Part shown: piece by piece, positions 47,988 through 59,700 of the stretch | How the letters are laid out: each line of letters opens with the position of its first letter | How positions within the stretch are numbered: position 1 is the first letter of the stretch | Program-made: the position numbers and the translations under genes | Notes under the pieces: generated by a model | Told to the model about the DNA's origin: nothing | The model's input: the letters and a program-made list of their open reading frames with translations, nothing else | Database searches by the model: none | Source of the DNA: Verticillium longisporum | Lineage: Eukaryota; Ascomycota; Sordariomycetes; Glomerellales; Plectosphaerellaceae | Assembly: GCA_019188255.1 (NCBI GenBank) | Contig: JAETXT010000002.1 | Location: 3,348,001-3,412,000 of the forward strand | DNA: 64,000 bases | Reading direction: 5' to 3'

Positions 47988-49905
47988 AGCGCCGAGCTGG
48001 CGACGGACGGGTGGACGAAGTCTGAATAGAGGTTGGGATATGGTATAGAATAGAATGACAAGCCTTGCAGCGCTGTAATGTTAATGACGATTCTTTGAAC
48101 ACGAATCGAGTGGTGCTCGCTGGTGACGATGCATGTGAACATTGAGCGAGTCGCGCTCCCCCCCGGTGACGATTCATTCGGACGACAGCGCGAGAGGCTC
48201 GTCGATATCGTATTTCAAGTATGCTTTCACAACAATAGGGTCGAAAGGCCAAAGTCTCAAAAGTGATTCCCGCGGACAGCAACAGCAAACCTCGACGTTA
48301 GATTGACGTTGCAAGAAGCTCGCGGCCCCCCCAAGCTTTGACGTCGTTCAGGATCCTTCAGGACCTTCGGAGCCATTGCCTCCGTCAGCCCAGAACGCAC
48401 AAGAAGAATCCTTCTTCCCCGCGAACCGGGCCCTCTAAATCCCTGCGCGTGCATCTGGCCTCCCAGGGCTGCATCCTGCCGACCGGGACATTTTTTTTTT
48501 CCTCGCTGCCAACGAGATGCAAGCTTGGCGTCCCGCGTCCCGGTACGTCAAGGAGAATAAAAACGCCTTCCGTGTAGCGTGGGGGAACACCGAGATGGAT
48601 CTCCCCAGGGCCAAGGGGAGGAAAAAAACAGTCGACAGCACCCCCCCCCCCCCTTGCACCCACGCCACCACACATGTCCCGGCTAAATTGCAGAGATCGA
48701 GCCAGGAAATCGTAAAAGCTTGGTCTACGACAAACGCTTGCGTTTTCGCAGATGGCCACGACCTCTCGGCGGCTGGGCCGGCTGGGCGCTCGTCTCGGCA
48801 GGCCAGGGGGGGAGCGACGTGCAGCACCAAGTCGGGCGATGGAATGTTCGAGGCGCAGTGGGCCAGGGAGGAGCCGCTACGAGGCGCTGAATGGTGATGC
48901 GAATCGCATTGTCGGCGAGGCGGGTCGCGACACGGAAGTCTGCCTTGAGCATTGCTCGACGCGACCCCGCCGCAGCAATGCTCGAGAATGATGACCTTGT
49001 CAGAGCCCAATCCTCTGGATGTGCTCGGGTTGAGTGGGCTGGTCCGTTCAGCACCACAAAAAAAAACCCAATCTCGGGAGTCTGGATTCTTGCTCACGAG
49101 CCAGCAGCCAGACGTCCCGAGTCATGTAAGCAGCGAGACGTGATTGTGTCAGATACCTTGCTTTTGGCCGCCGGCGACCGCTTTGCTCCCGGTGTCGGGC
49201 AGAGACAATAGACAGGGTGAACACCTTGTCTTGGGAGAAGATGGCATGCTGTGCCAGAGTGAGTCTGAAGATCGCAATCGTGGACGCCTCCCGTACTGAA
49301 CCCATGCAAGGAAAGCTTCGTTCGACGCCCTTTGACTTTGCCAACCAAGCACATTGTCCCTGCCACGGTGCCGAGATGCCCACGGCGGCCTCTGTCGTCG
49401 TCGGGACTGTGATCGAAGCCGGCGCCAGCCTCAGTCGCCTCCAAGTAGAGATTGGCTTTGACCTATTTTGAGCCAGCGCCTCGTCATGTGCCCGTGGTCG
49501 TATCGAGCATGGCCCCATGACAATCGAATGGCCACGCAAGAAGGTGGTACTGATGGACGACTGGTATGCGGGGACAAGACCAACACATCTCATAAACGAA
49601 ACTCAACGGACAAGTGTACGCGGGCAACATCAAGGCATCTCACCAACACTACTCACGAATCCGTATACGTGGCCAACATCACATCTCACAACTCACGGCC
49701 AACCCAGATGGCCGCGTAGTCAGGCACATGTTACGTCCCCAATACAACCTGAACTCGCCGTTCCGTGTAGTGTCGCCAAACAAGAAAAAAAAACGCCAAA
49801 CCAGCGTGATCCGTTTTCCGTGTGATATAATCTGGTACACCGTCCCTCGCTGCAATGCTGAAGCCCTCTGCCAACCGCCCCCCTTCTCTGACGAGACTAC
49901 CACGT
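47988..49905. other. Intergenic region
   Basis: About 1.9 kb. Open frames on both strands (up to 220 codons on the minus strand at 48435-49097) are mutually overlapping, Cys/Pro/Ser-rich and without domain; not called. Contains C10 and T/A homopolymers. It serves as 3' flank for both GH12 and BuGZ genes. Confidence 0.45.
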
Positions 49906-51130
49906 CTATGAAACGGGAGGCACCCACGCATACCGAGGCAGCTGCGACATTCTCTCCTCGGGGCTGACGTTCTCGTCCGAGTAGACCATGCGCGCGCCCT
50001 TCTTGGCCTTCCTCTCGCCGCCGCCGCCGTCCGCCTCGTCGCTCCTCTTCGTCTTGTTGCCGAGCTCGGCATCGCGGATGATCTGATCAATGGCATCGCC
50101 CACCTCGCCGGGCTGGCCCGTCGGTCCGCCGTTGTGGTAGCCGCCCGCGTTCTGCGGGCGCTGCGGCAGGCCAGGCGGCGCCGCGAGGTTGCCGCTGTTC
50201 GGCCTGGCGGGCAGCGCCGAGGGCGAGAATCCGTTGAAGGCGCCGGGCCCGCCGGGGAAGCCGGGCTGAGGGTAGCCCGGCGGCACGGCGCCCGCGGCCT
50301 GGGCCTGGGCATGGGCAGGGAACTGCGGATCGGCGGGCGCGGCGCCGTAGGGGGCCTGCGGAGGCGGGTAGGGGGAGTTATTCTGTGGACGAAAAGGGGG
50401 AGGATTAGCGCTCGAACTCTCTCTTTTTTTTGGCTGCGGTGTGATTTCGTCAAGGGGCAACGTACGAATGCGCCGGGGCTCGCGTTGGCCGGGGCGCCGG
50501 CGGCAGGGCTGACGCTGATACCCGGGTGCGGGAGGCCGGCCGCCTTGGCCGCGGCGACCTTGGCCCTGTGGTCCGCTAACCTCGCCTTGAGCTCCTCGGG
50601 CGTCTCCATCTTGAGCTTCTTCTTCGGGGCTTCGCCTGGCCCGGCAGCGGGTTGCCTGTCGCTACGCGCCTGTCCTCCTGGGCCTGGTAGAAGTTCTGGA
50701 TGATGCGGTTGCGGTGCTGGTCGAGAATGTCGGCGGGGATGCCCTCCATACCGAATATCTCCACGTCGAGGCCTTGCCTGTTGGGCAGCGCGTTTTCGAC
50801 ATGATCGAGGGTTTCCTTGTGGACCTGGTTCAGGTGGACGGAGAGACCTGCAAAAGGGGGCATGAGACGTCAGCGGCCGGCAAAATGGGCGGAGGACAAG
50901 CGCGCGTAGGCCTACCTCCAGCCGTGTTCAATCGGCGTCCACAGCGGTCGCACTTGAAGTGCTTCGCCTTTTGATGAGAGATGAGAAGCTTCAGATCTTC
51001 AAAGTCGCGCTCGCCTGCGTCTGGGTCAGTATCTGCGGTGTGCGTCCATGGGTGATTGCGACGAACAGTAGTAGCACCACGGACGCGCCAGGATGTCCTC
51101 GACATCGGGGTGCGCGCGCTTCTTGCCCAT
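49906..51130 (-). CDS. BuGZ/ZNF207-like C2H2 zinc-finger protein (frame break at 50635)
   Basis: Exons (minus) 51130-51067, 51014-50916, 50847-50466 and 50382-49906. The N-terminus [20 protein letters not shown] leads into two adjacent C2H2 fingers ([22 protein letters not shown], split here for length, then [20 protein letters not shown]). After these come [20 protein letters not shown] and [10 protein letters not shown], the diagnostic segment of the ZNF207/BuGZ family. The rest is a Pro/Gly/Ala/Gln-rich low-complexity region. In animals BuGZ binds Bub3 and microtubules and is linked to splicing; the fungal role is inferred. At 50635-50636 the frame must slip by one: GQ then [20 protein letters not shown]. 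One missing G (GG for GGG) accounts for it. With that base the protein is about 340 aa. Confidence 0.85.
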
Positions 51131-53102
51131 AGCTGCAACGGCCGGTCCAAGTTGACAGAGGAGGAACAGAAGATTCGGGGAGGATGAGGCTTCGCGTGTA
51201 TGTTTGGCGCAACGTAAGGCGTGTCAATTCGTGTCGCCGTTGCGTCCTACCACGATGCAAAAAGCTGGTGGAGAGGAGGATTGAGCTGCTGGGAGCATCA
51301 CGAGAGCTGTGCTAGTCCAGAGTGGGAATAGCGAGAGCACGGTCGCTGTTCTGTATGTGACGGGAAGGGAGACCCACATAAACCAAAGCGCAAGGGTCAC
51401 GTGAAGAGGACATACGTCAAGGCTCGAGCTGTGAGATCATGTCGGACATGTTCTTGACCACGAACTCAAGCGGAAGGGAATACAACAGCTGTGCAAAGCC
51501 GCTTACAGAAATATCATGTGGTGTCACTACACATGATCGAATCGGGGACTTTCGACTTCACGATTCTCGACCACACACTGGGAGCAAGCAGTGTTGGCTG
51601 GCTACGACAAGTACCCTATACAGTAGATGATTAGATAATTTGAAGGTCCCCCATGAAAATTCCAAGCTCAACGCAGATGAGACGATTTGCAAACCACACC
51701 GACTTTCCCTGGGTGGGAGGGTGTCCCGCCCTGGTGTTTCGTTGGCTGCGATGAGAGGTTCTTCACAGCGAAGAGATTCGCTCCGAGGTAGGACAAACAA
51801 CCTATCTTGCACAGGTTTTTGGGTGGTTAGGAGCCGAGGGATCTCTGCTGTTCATTGGGTGGATGTAAGTGTTCCGATTCGTTCTTGAAAGGGTTGTTCT
51901 GATGATGTGCCTTGCACGCCGCCTCCAAAGCCTGTCATCAATCAACATCTGTACCACTTGTTTCCTGTTATCCCTGGTCGCCCAGACATACCGCACGCGG
52001 ATCATGCCTTGAATGACTTTGAGCAGCCACGCAGACGACCGCAAGATAACTCGCACATGACTGCAGACAATTCGCGACAGGTAATCGAAGCCAAATGACA
52101 CATAAACCGGGCGCTGGAGATGCCTGACGTGTTCTCATTCGGCCATCGGCCATCTGCGCCAGGAAGCACATAGAGTGCTGACAGGAAGCTGCATGCCAGA
52201 CGCATTGGCCGTCAACCCCTGGACCTATGAGCTTCAAGGCCGCATAACAGCTGTAGACAGAACACTCGAACCCCCTCGTGGGATGAAACACCGCCAGCCA
52301 GTTGCCTGAACTGATGACGGTCTTCTGCCTGTGGAGAACAGGAGGCGATTCTCAGGGTACCGTAGCTGCAAGAAGGCCTCTCAGGAAAAGCCCTGGCCAC
52401 TACACATGACACGTAGGGAATACTGTTGCCATGCCTTCATGGGACAAGTATGTCTGAAACCGGACACACAAAATGTGAAGGTTACAGCACAACTGCTAGC
52501 CAAGCGCACAGCAGAGAGACAGAGAACGGAGCGATGTAGAAGCTTGGCGAGCGCGATGACCCTGAGAGTGGTGAGGTGGCGGAGAAGCACATGTATCTAG
52601 CGACCAGGTCGGTGACATGACGTGTTTGGCCATTAGATGTTGGATCGTTGCAGTAGCGGTCAGCGGCGGCGTGTTTGGCCAAGCCTGAACCAGTTCCGAT
52701 GCTGTTGAACCATGAGAGGTCGTCACAGCAAGACGAAGTAATGGGAGTGGGTGTGGTGCCATGCTAAAGGAGAAGAAGAGGTAGAGCGCAAGACGAAAGA
52801 CCGGGGGGGGAGGGGGAACGGCGTTGAAGCGTGTACTTTGATTGGTCAGTTAGATGGCATATGGCATCCTCCTGCTCCGGTCACTCACCACATAAAAGCT
52901 GAGAGAGCCCCCCTACCCTCCTTCTCACATCTCTTCTCCCATTCAACCCTCCTCTCTCCATTTCATCGAAAAACCCGAGCAAAGTTATCCCAAACCGTCC
53001 ACCCCGTTGACCATTCATCAGGGGGTAGTAGTCAGAGCCTGCCACTACCCATCAGGCTCCTGACGTGCCACCTACACATCTTTATCTGTCCAACTGGCCA
53101 TC
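51131..53102. other. Intergenic region (divergent promoters)
   Basis: About 2 kb between the leftward BuGZ gene and a rightward hypothetical gene. No coding signal. A CT-rich leader from about 52905 precedes the start at 53103. Confidence 0.45.
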
Positions 53103-53936
53103 ATGGTGACAGACCGAGGAGGCAGTCATGAATCTTCGGTCGCAGGACCACGGGATCGTCTCATGATGGCTTCGCAACACTCCTTGGATCGACTTGATGC
53201 CAGACCAATGGGGTCGTCGTCCGTCGTGGACGCCGATATGTCCACGCTGATGAGGGAACCCAGAACAGTGGCATCCATCATTGTGCGCCCGGATCCATCG
53301 ATGCGTCTGGAGCCTGGTAAGCCCCAAAAGATGAGAAAGCCCGAAACTTTTCCTTCATCGTTGTCATGTGGTCCAGACTCGGGTCGCCGTCGTCGTCGTC
53401 GTGATGATGGCAGAGGGTCACGTGATCCCACATCACTTGGCGCCCGGCTGCATACGCAGAACACGCAACAGCCATACCAGCGCCAACCAAAGCGTCGTCG
53501 TGCGGCCTACAGCGGCGCTGCTGACCGGACATCTCTCATCGAGGATGACCTAGCGTCGATCGGATCCTGGTCGCACGACGAGCCCGTCAGCGGCGAGGGT
53601 AAGCCAACCCCGGCATGGAGTGGCTGCCCCCCGGAAGCGCCTTCCCCGTCCCGCACGCCGTGGATTCCCAGGCTGGCCACTCCAGAGCTCAGCCCGTTGG
53701 CCACAGACTTTGAGTTCTGCCACTGCCACGGCAACGACGTGTGCGAGGACAGGATCAACGATGTGTGGTATCTTTCGAGCCGCGCGAGGGTCGATGCACA
53801 GGGTAAGATACTTCATCCACCCCTCAGCAGAGTTGTCGTGGAACCGAGCCCGAAGCGGCGGCTGACCCCTTGATCAGTGGAAGCTGCATTGGCTCACATT
53901 GCCCGAGTCAACCTGGATCACGCTTCTTGGGAGTGA
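53103..53936 (+). CDS. Hypothetical protein with C-terminal CxC..YLSSR motif
   Basis: Exons 53103-53802 and 53878-53936, with a 75-nt intron (GTAAGA..GATCAG, branch GCTGACC); 252 aa. I do not recognise a named family. The N-terminal two thirds are disordered: Arg-rich (GRRRRRRDDGRGSR), then Ser/Pro-rich. The last 60 residues look ordered and conserved-like: PRLATPELSPLATDFEFCHC, then a Cys/acidic stretch, NDVWYLSSRARVDAQ and, after the intron, VEAALAHIARVN, a short helix that continues the phase perfectly. The splice is supported because it replaces a low-quality tail with this helix. An Arg-rich segment could act as a nuclear localisation signal. The start ATG has a good context (ATCATGG). 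Confidence 0.6.
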
Positions 53937-55005
53937 GCCGAGCTGAATTGTTGTTCGTCGAGCTTGGCGGTATCGTCGATCAGAGCGAGTCTTGAATTTG
54001 GATAGCGTTGCAGGCGTGACGAGGGAAAGTTTGACAAGTGAGCCTGTGATGGAACGAGACTTATGATGAATGGGGGCGTTGGGGCGTTTCGCAGTATTTG
54101 ATCAATGATTCACGAAGTCTTTTCAGATCGCTGATGAAAATCGATGACCGTCCTGGTAAGCGCACCTTGCGTCGACATTGGGTTTTCCAGATGGTTTGCA
54201 TCAGGCAGCAGCACTGCTCGACAAGGTGAGTACGAGGGGAGGCGATGCCTCTAGGCATCTCGGCGTCAAGAGCCTTCAATCATCGTATGAGTTGACATGG
54301 TACTTCGGGTCGGCTTCAAGAGTCAGTTCCATGCCTCTTTTCGTAAAGATAGTCGGTTTGTAGATTGTTGAAGCTGTTGCTGGACGTTGGAGACATGATG
54401 TTGGTGATGAAAGAAGGGGTGAGGTTGATGAGAGCGGGGAAGTGACCTTCTGAGTGGGAGGAATGATTATGTCAGCATGTACGTCTCATCCGACGGCAGC
54501 CCGCCGCTGGCCTGGTCACGAGTATTTCAGGTCCTGCAATCTAGCTCCTCTCATACATGAGTCTGTGTTCGGCTCGAGATCAAGGCTGAATTGCGTAATT
54601 GTCTGTTCTGCTAGATAATATCTGCTGGTATTCGCTCATGTCGTAGACGGATGCCTTTGGTTCCATCTAGAAGTTTCGGCTTCCTCATTTTCACGAGCAT
54701 GGCGATTAGAGGATTTCTTCCCACTCATCTTGACAGCAATATTCAACGCTCGTACTCTCAAGTCTAGTTCTTTTCGCTAGGGAGGCTGGTAACTGCTGTG
54801 TCCTGTGCCATTCTCTGCCATTCGAAACTGAGCGCGAACATGCGAAAGTGCCGCCAACAAACTCTATGCACATCAGACCATGGCATCTATCGCAGGAGCT
54901 ATAGTCATTCTATCGTCAAGCATCACACTTTGAACGACGCCATCGAGACCTGTCAACGACTCATGCTCCTTCACCCCCTGCGTCCGCTCAGCCGCGCTCC
55001 CCCCT
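53937..55005. other. Intergenic region (tail to tail)
   Basis: About 1.1 kb of 3' flanking sequence between convergent genes; no feature seen. Confidence 0.45.
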
Positions 55006-56931
55006 CTATGACGGGAAAAACGTCAAGTGCCGCGGCACACTGAACTCGCCGGTGCCCCGCAACATCTGGAGCCCCGGAACGACGCCTACACCGCACTCCT
55101 TCTGCCTCCGCAGCAAATAAGCCACGTCCTGGCTCAGCCCCCAGCTCGAGGACCCGTAGGACACGCTATCCTTGACCGTAGCCCTCAGCACCGCCGTGAA
55201 GCACCTGACGCCGGGGATCTTCTGCAGCCCCATCTCCCTGAAGAAGTCGTAAAAGTTGTCCACCTCGTGCAGGCGCCGCACCTCGGCCGCCAGCGCAGCA
55301 GCCGCCCCCGGAGGCGGCGCGCCGTGGCGGTCAAACAGCTCCTCCCTGACCTGCTGCAGTGGCTTTCCGCGACCCGGCCTCGCGGTGCGGCGGAACAGCT
55401 CGGAGAACATGAGCAGCCGGTACGACGTGCGGCCGCCCTCAAACGTCCTCTTCAGGCGGTAGGGCGACTCGGCGTCCGGCTCGAGGTACGACAGATCCGG
55501 CATGCCGGCGCCGCGCCTGTCGAAGAGCCAGACGACGTTGCGCGTGATGGCCTCGGTGATGATGTCCTTGCGCAGCAGTTCTGTCATCTCGACGTCACTG
55601 ATGAGGAGGTAGACGAGCAGGTGGCCGAGGTTCGGGCAGACGGACTTGTGGCGCTGGCCTGAGGCGAAATCGCGGATGCGCCGGTTCGCCGTCTCGACGA
55701 GCGCCCTGTCCTCGGAGGCGAAGCAGACGAGCATGTGGAAGAGGTGGAAGTACGACTCAATGGCCTTTTCAGACGCGTGGCGCAGCGTGCTTTTCGGCGC
55801 TGGGGGCTCTGTCGGCAGCTACGGTATGTCCCACATGGGCCAGGCGGCGGCCTGCGGCTTGGCGGGCTCTTTGACGTGCTTGTTGAGGCGCACCACAATG
55901 TCGTTCATAAAGGCGGCCAGGACATCGAGAGTCAGACGACGACCCAGGCCCGCATATTTTCCAATCTGGGCGAGTCTCATCTTGGCGTCGCCCCGAACCT
56001 GAGCCCAGTGCCGTTACGAGATGGGCAGAGGCAACCAGTGGTTGAAGCTGATCCCATGGACGGACTGCCTGATGCCGAGCTTCCTGAAGCCCTCTTCCGA
56101 GAGAAGGTCGAACGCAGACTCGATCGACTTGTGGCGCCCTTTCCGTCGAGTGACACACCGACGCCTAGTTTGGCACAATTAAAGTTGGCCTTGGTGAAGA
56201 AGCACTGCAACTCCCGCAGCCGAACAACATCTCCCTGTACGATGAGGTCGCTGACACGAGTCCAAGCCTGCTCAAAGGCAGTAAGGTCCCTAAATTCGAG
56301 AGTGTCGATGATCGTCAAGAGGATTTCAGCGGGCATCTGCGCCAAGTGCTGGCCGCTGTGGTGGTCAGGCCTGGCAGGTGCTGCTGCAGCAGCGGCCTCT
56401 TCGAGGGCAGCGGCCGCTTGCAATCGTTTTCTGTGCGCCCTCTTGGCGTCTGCCCATGTGCCGCTCTTGAATTCGCACCGCTCACAGTCGAACGACTGCG
56501 GGTAGTTGCCTGTTGTCGTTCCGCACAGAGAGCAAGCTCACCGTGCGGCCGCCGTAGACCTGCTCCAGGGTCTCGCTCGTGAAGAAGCTCAGCATCTGGA
56601 TGGCCACGCCCTTGAGTGTGTACGCTGGAGTCCAGTCTGCAGCTGTGTTGAGGATGCTGGCACACAGGTAACTGCCGATGACGTATGGATGGCTGATCCG
56701 GGTGTCCGTAGATATACGCGGGGCGCGGAGAGGATACTCTGGCGGGAACATGACCGTGAGATGGATGGGAATCCAACCAGGCGGCGTGAGGACTAGGCAG
56801 ACTTTGAGGGTATTGCTTTCGTCAACATGCAACTGGATGGGGGGATAAGGCTGCTCTTGCAATTCGGCGAAATCACAAAGGAGACGCCTCTTGTGTAGAG
56901 CGAGCTTTTCTGTAGAGCTCGAATTTGCCAT
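55006..56931 (-). pseudogene. E2-like (UBC) / F-box fusion gene with two in-frame stops
   Basis: Exons (minus) 56931-56542 and 56495-55006 (46-nt intron). Start is ATG of MANSSSTEKL; the upstream open frame is probably 5' UTR. Residues about 10-125 form a ubiquitin-conjugating fold: PIHLTVMFPPEYPLRAPRIS, HPYVIGSYLCASIL (Cys at the active-site place), WTPAYTL. After a CERC patch comes an F-box (QMPAEILLTIIDTLEFRDLT), then a long C-terminal region (RHKSIESAF ... ISFNHWLPLPIS ... GEFSVPRHLTFFPS). Three defects: a -1 slip at the C3 run 56137-56139 (one G missing on the coding strand), a TAA at 56016-56014 in PLPIS*RHW, and a TAG at 55821-55819 in MWDIP*LPTE. Sequence stays family-like across all three, so they are recent or errors. 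CAA>TAA and CAG>TAG would be C-to-T changes. Confidence 0.7.
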
Positions 56932-57797
56932 GATGTGCGATATGATGGTGTACAGAGTGGGAGGGGAAGTATAGGAATGCCTCAATAGAAGCTTGCATTG
57001 GGGTTGTTGCCCAAGACGCGGGTCTTGAGGTCTGGTGGGTGTTGAATGGAAGGAGCGGCCAGTCGTGTCGCGGAATGACGAGGACGACCAAGTTGTAGAG
57101 AATGAAAGAGTCAAATGCGGTGCATCGCGAGACGCGTGCCCAACCCCTTTGAGGAGCGTCAAGGAATAAATGAAGAAATGGTGGGATGGCCAATCACCAA
57201 GTGTATGATTGGTGTTGAGTGTTGAGCAACTCGCAAAGAGTGCGTGAAGAGTGAAATCTATGTTGAATCGATGGGCAGCCCGCGTCTCTGTATACCATTA
57301 TTCTGGGAGGCTTAGGTAACGTACCTGCCCTAGCAGGTGAATGAGGTTGACGAGAGTCTGTTTGGCCTCATTTGGCTTCACTGAGTTCTGGTGACTGAAA
57401 TTGGTAGGGATGGAGTGAGGTGAGGATACAACAGCGACCGTGCGCGTGACTCGTGCCCGACAAAGCCCTCGAAGCTGCAAGATCTAGTTGACACGGAGTG
57501 CAGACTGCAAGACTGGTATGTGCGACCAAAAGAGAAAGAGACGTCACAGTCGTGCACCATAACGCAGATGAGAATGAATTCTTTCCCACAATCCATTCTA
57601 TCACTCGCTGCGAGCCCATGCAAGATGACACAAAAACATTACAAAATAAAACAAGACCCCCCAACAGGCAGGGCCATCGCTGCCATCCAACTCCGAAGGC
57701 CTATGCAATCGGCGCGTTGCCATAATCATGTATTCCAGCGCTTTATCAAGGATCAAGCTTTGCCGCTTGAAAGACGATAAAAATGCAGCGCTCATGC
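56932..57797. other. Intergenic region
   Basis: Promoter/leader of the E2/F-box gene (an open frame extends upstream to 57162 but is Ser/Thr-rich and not family-like) and 3' flank of the mitochondrial gene. Nothing else. Confidence 0.45.
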
Positions 57798-59170
57798 TCA
57801 TGCCGCAGCCTGAACCTTCATCTTAATCCTGCGAAGTGAGAAGAGCGAAGATTTGCTATCGAGAGCCCGCTTCTTCGGATCCCAGAAGCCCAAGACGTCG
57901 AGGAGGATGTAGCTGGTCTGAGTTTCGAGCTCCACAATGCCTGATACCTGGATCGAGCCACGGGGCGGGTAAGGCCTCGCCCGTCCCCACGTCCTGTCAA
58001 GTTTGATGAGGAACTCCGCGAACGGTACTGTGGACATTTGCGGAACATTACTAGCAAGCGAAGGATCATCATCCTTGGAAAACCTAGTCTTGCCGCCACT
58101 CGGAGCGTTGCTTGGCGGTTGCATACCTGCAGACCCCTTGCCAGAACCGGAGGGAGCGTCGGCGGGCCTGCCGTCGGGAGTCTGGCGTCCTGCGGAAGGG
58201 AACTTCGGGTGATCGAGAGCCGCGGTTCGTGGTTGGGAGAACGGGCCCGAAGGAGGTGGCACGTCGAACCCGAGTAGCCTCTGAAACTGAAACCAGTGCT
58301 GCTTAGCCATCGCTGATGCGTATGCCCAGCTCGCCTGTGCAGCGGCCGTGGGCCATAAAATGTTGTGCAATCGGGTCGCTTTCAAGGAGTCGATCGTTCG
58401 GGCGGCCCAATGCAGACCGTTACCGTCCCAAAGAATACTACGCTCAAAGTCAGCAAGGTAGGGGCAATGATGCAGCGCACGAGGATGCATACCCAGATTG
58501 TTCGAATGTCGGAGGTGGTCGGGGTGGGAAGTCGATATCGAGCCAGTATTGGCGAATTCGCATGATGTTGCGATAACGAGGATTGAGCATCGGTTCCTTC
58601 TCGACTACATCTTTCGCTTGGAGAGCCAACTCATCTGCGGAGGTAGTGATTAGCAAGCCGCTCCGTACAAATGATCAAAGAGCGGATGGGCACACACTTC
58701 GTATCCTACGTAGCAGCGGCTTGTCTTTGCTGATCGTGGTATATTGCGCCCACTCCGGGTCGCTGCTTCGGTACGGAGGGGACCAGACCTGCGCAGTCGT
58801 GAAGGGCATGGGGAAAAATATTGAATCGTCGAAGTTTTCCAGCTCTTTGTCCAGCTTTTTCTTCTCGTTCGTCGACAACGACTCGTACTCTCGATCCAGA
58901 AATTGCAGTAATGGGGATATGACTTTGGCGTCATAATATTGACAGCCGAGGTAGGTGACGCAACCGCCGACGAATACATTCCTATCCCATGGTAAGCAAG
59001 GCCGATCGGCGGCAAGGAGACAGGACAACACACCTCATGAATTTCCTAGGCGAGGAAGCGAATCGCACCCTCTGGACAGTGATCGACTGTGGAGGGAAGG
59101 AGCTCCGGGTTTTTTGTGCCGCCCGGCGTGCTGCCCGAAAGCCAGCCGCTGGCCTAAACAACCTCAACAT
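57798..59170 (-). CDS. Conserved hypothetical mitochondrial protein
   Basis: Exons (minus) 59170-59034, 58981-58698, 58634-58493 and 58437-57798 (introns 52, 63 and 55 nt); 400 aa, all phases consistent. The first about 45 residues are Arg/Ser/Ala-rich without acidic residues (MLRLFRPAAGFRAARRAAQK), a typical mitochondrial targeting sequence. A short hydrophobic stretch (NVFVGGCVTYLGCQYYD) may anchor it. Ordered segments follow: LENFDDSIFFPMPFTTAQVW, YWLDIDFPPRPPPTFEQSG, GLHWAARTIDSLKATRLHN. A C-terminal strand-rich part (RGSIQVSGIVELET..LLDVLGFWDPKK..LRRIKMK) comes after a disordered linker. I know this as a fungal-specific architecture but cannot assign a function. Confidence 0.75.
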
Positions 59171-59700
59171 TTTATTTGGGCCGAACAGCCAAGCGGCGCG
59201 GTTATACTGTCGAGCGTGTCGGTGTTGCTGAAGTGGCGGGTGTTGAAGCGCGAGGGGCAGTGTCGGTCGGGCACGATGTCAAATGGGACGGTTGTCGGAA
59301 GTAGTCTGGCGCCAAAAGAGGCCGTGTATGTAAGAAAGATGCAAGCACGGACGGAGTGTCAAGACCGCTGCACAGAGGGCCGGATTTGAATAGATGTCAA
59401 GTCGTGCTGGCGGCTGACGTATCGCCAATGCTGGCGTCTGGCGTAATGGCCGATTTGGCACGGGAGGCAGCGGTCGTGTTGCAAATGCCACCATGTCAAA
59501 GGTCTTATCAGTCACAGTGCCACCCGATAGCGGCGACGTTTCCCGCTGGCGCTCAATGATGCAGACTGTGTTCATCCCGGGTTACACACTGTACGTGAGT
59601 TGCATGTGTCATGGCACCTGCTCCAATGTCATTTCATGTCAAACCGAATCCAGTCAACTGCTCATTTGTTTCATCATCAAAGGCCGTGCCATGACTGGAA
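59171..59700. other. Intergenic region
   Basis: 530 bp between two leftward genes; promoter of the mitochondrial gene and 3' flank of the F-box-like gene. No feature seen. Confidence 0.45.

Noticed and set aside
48435..49097. 220-codon minus-strand frame
   Set aside because: Overlapped by competing frames on both strands, low-complexity and interrupted by C10/A7 homopolymers; no family.
56932..57162. N-terminal extension of the E2/F-box frame to 57162
   Set aside because: The extra 77 residues are Ser/Thr-rich and not UBC-like; the inner ATG has a better context and begins right at the domain.
58438..58492. Apparent frame break in the mitochondrial gene between exons 3 and 4
   Set aside because: Reading the exon end as TCTGG|GTATGC and the acceptor as GCGTAG gives consistent phase; no indel is needed.
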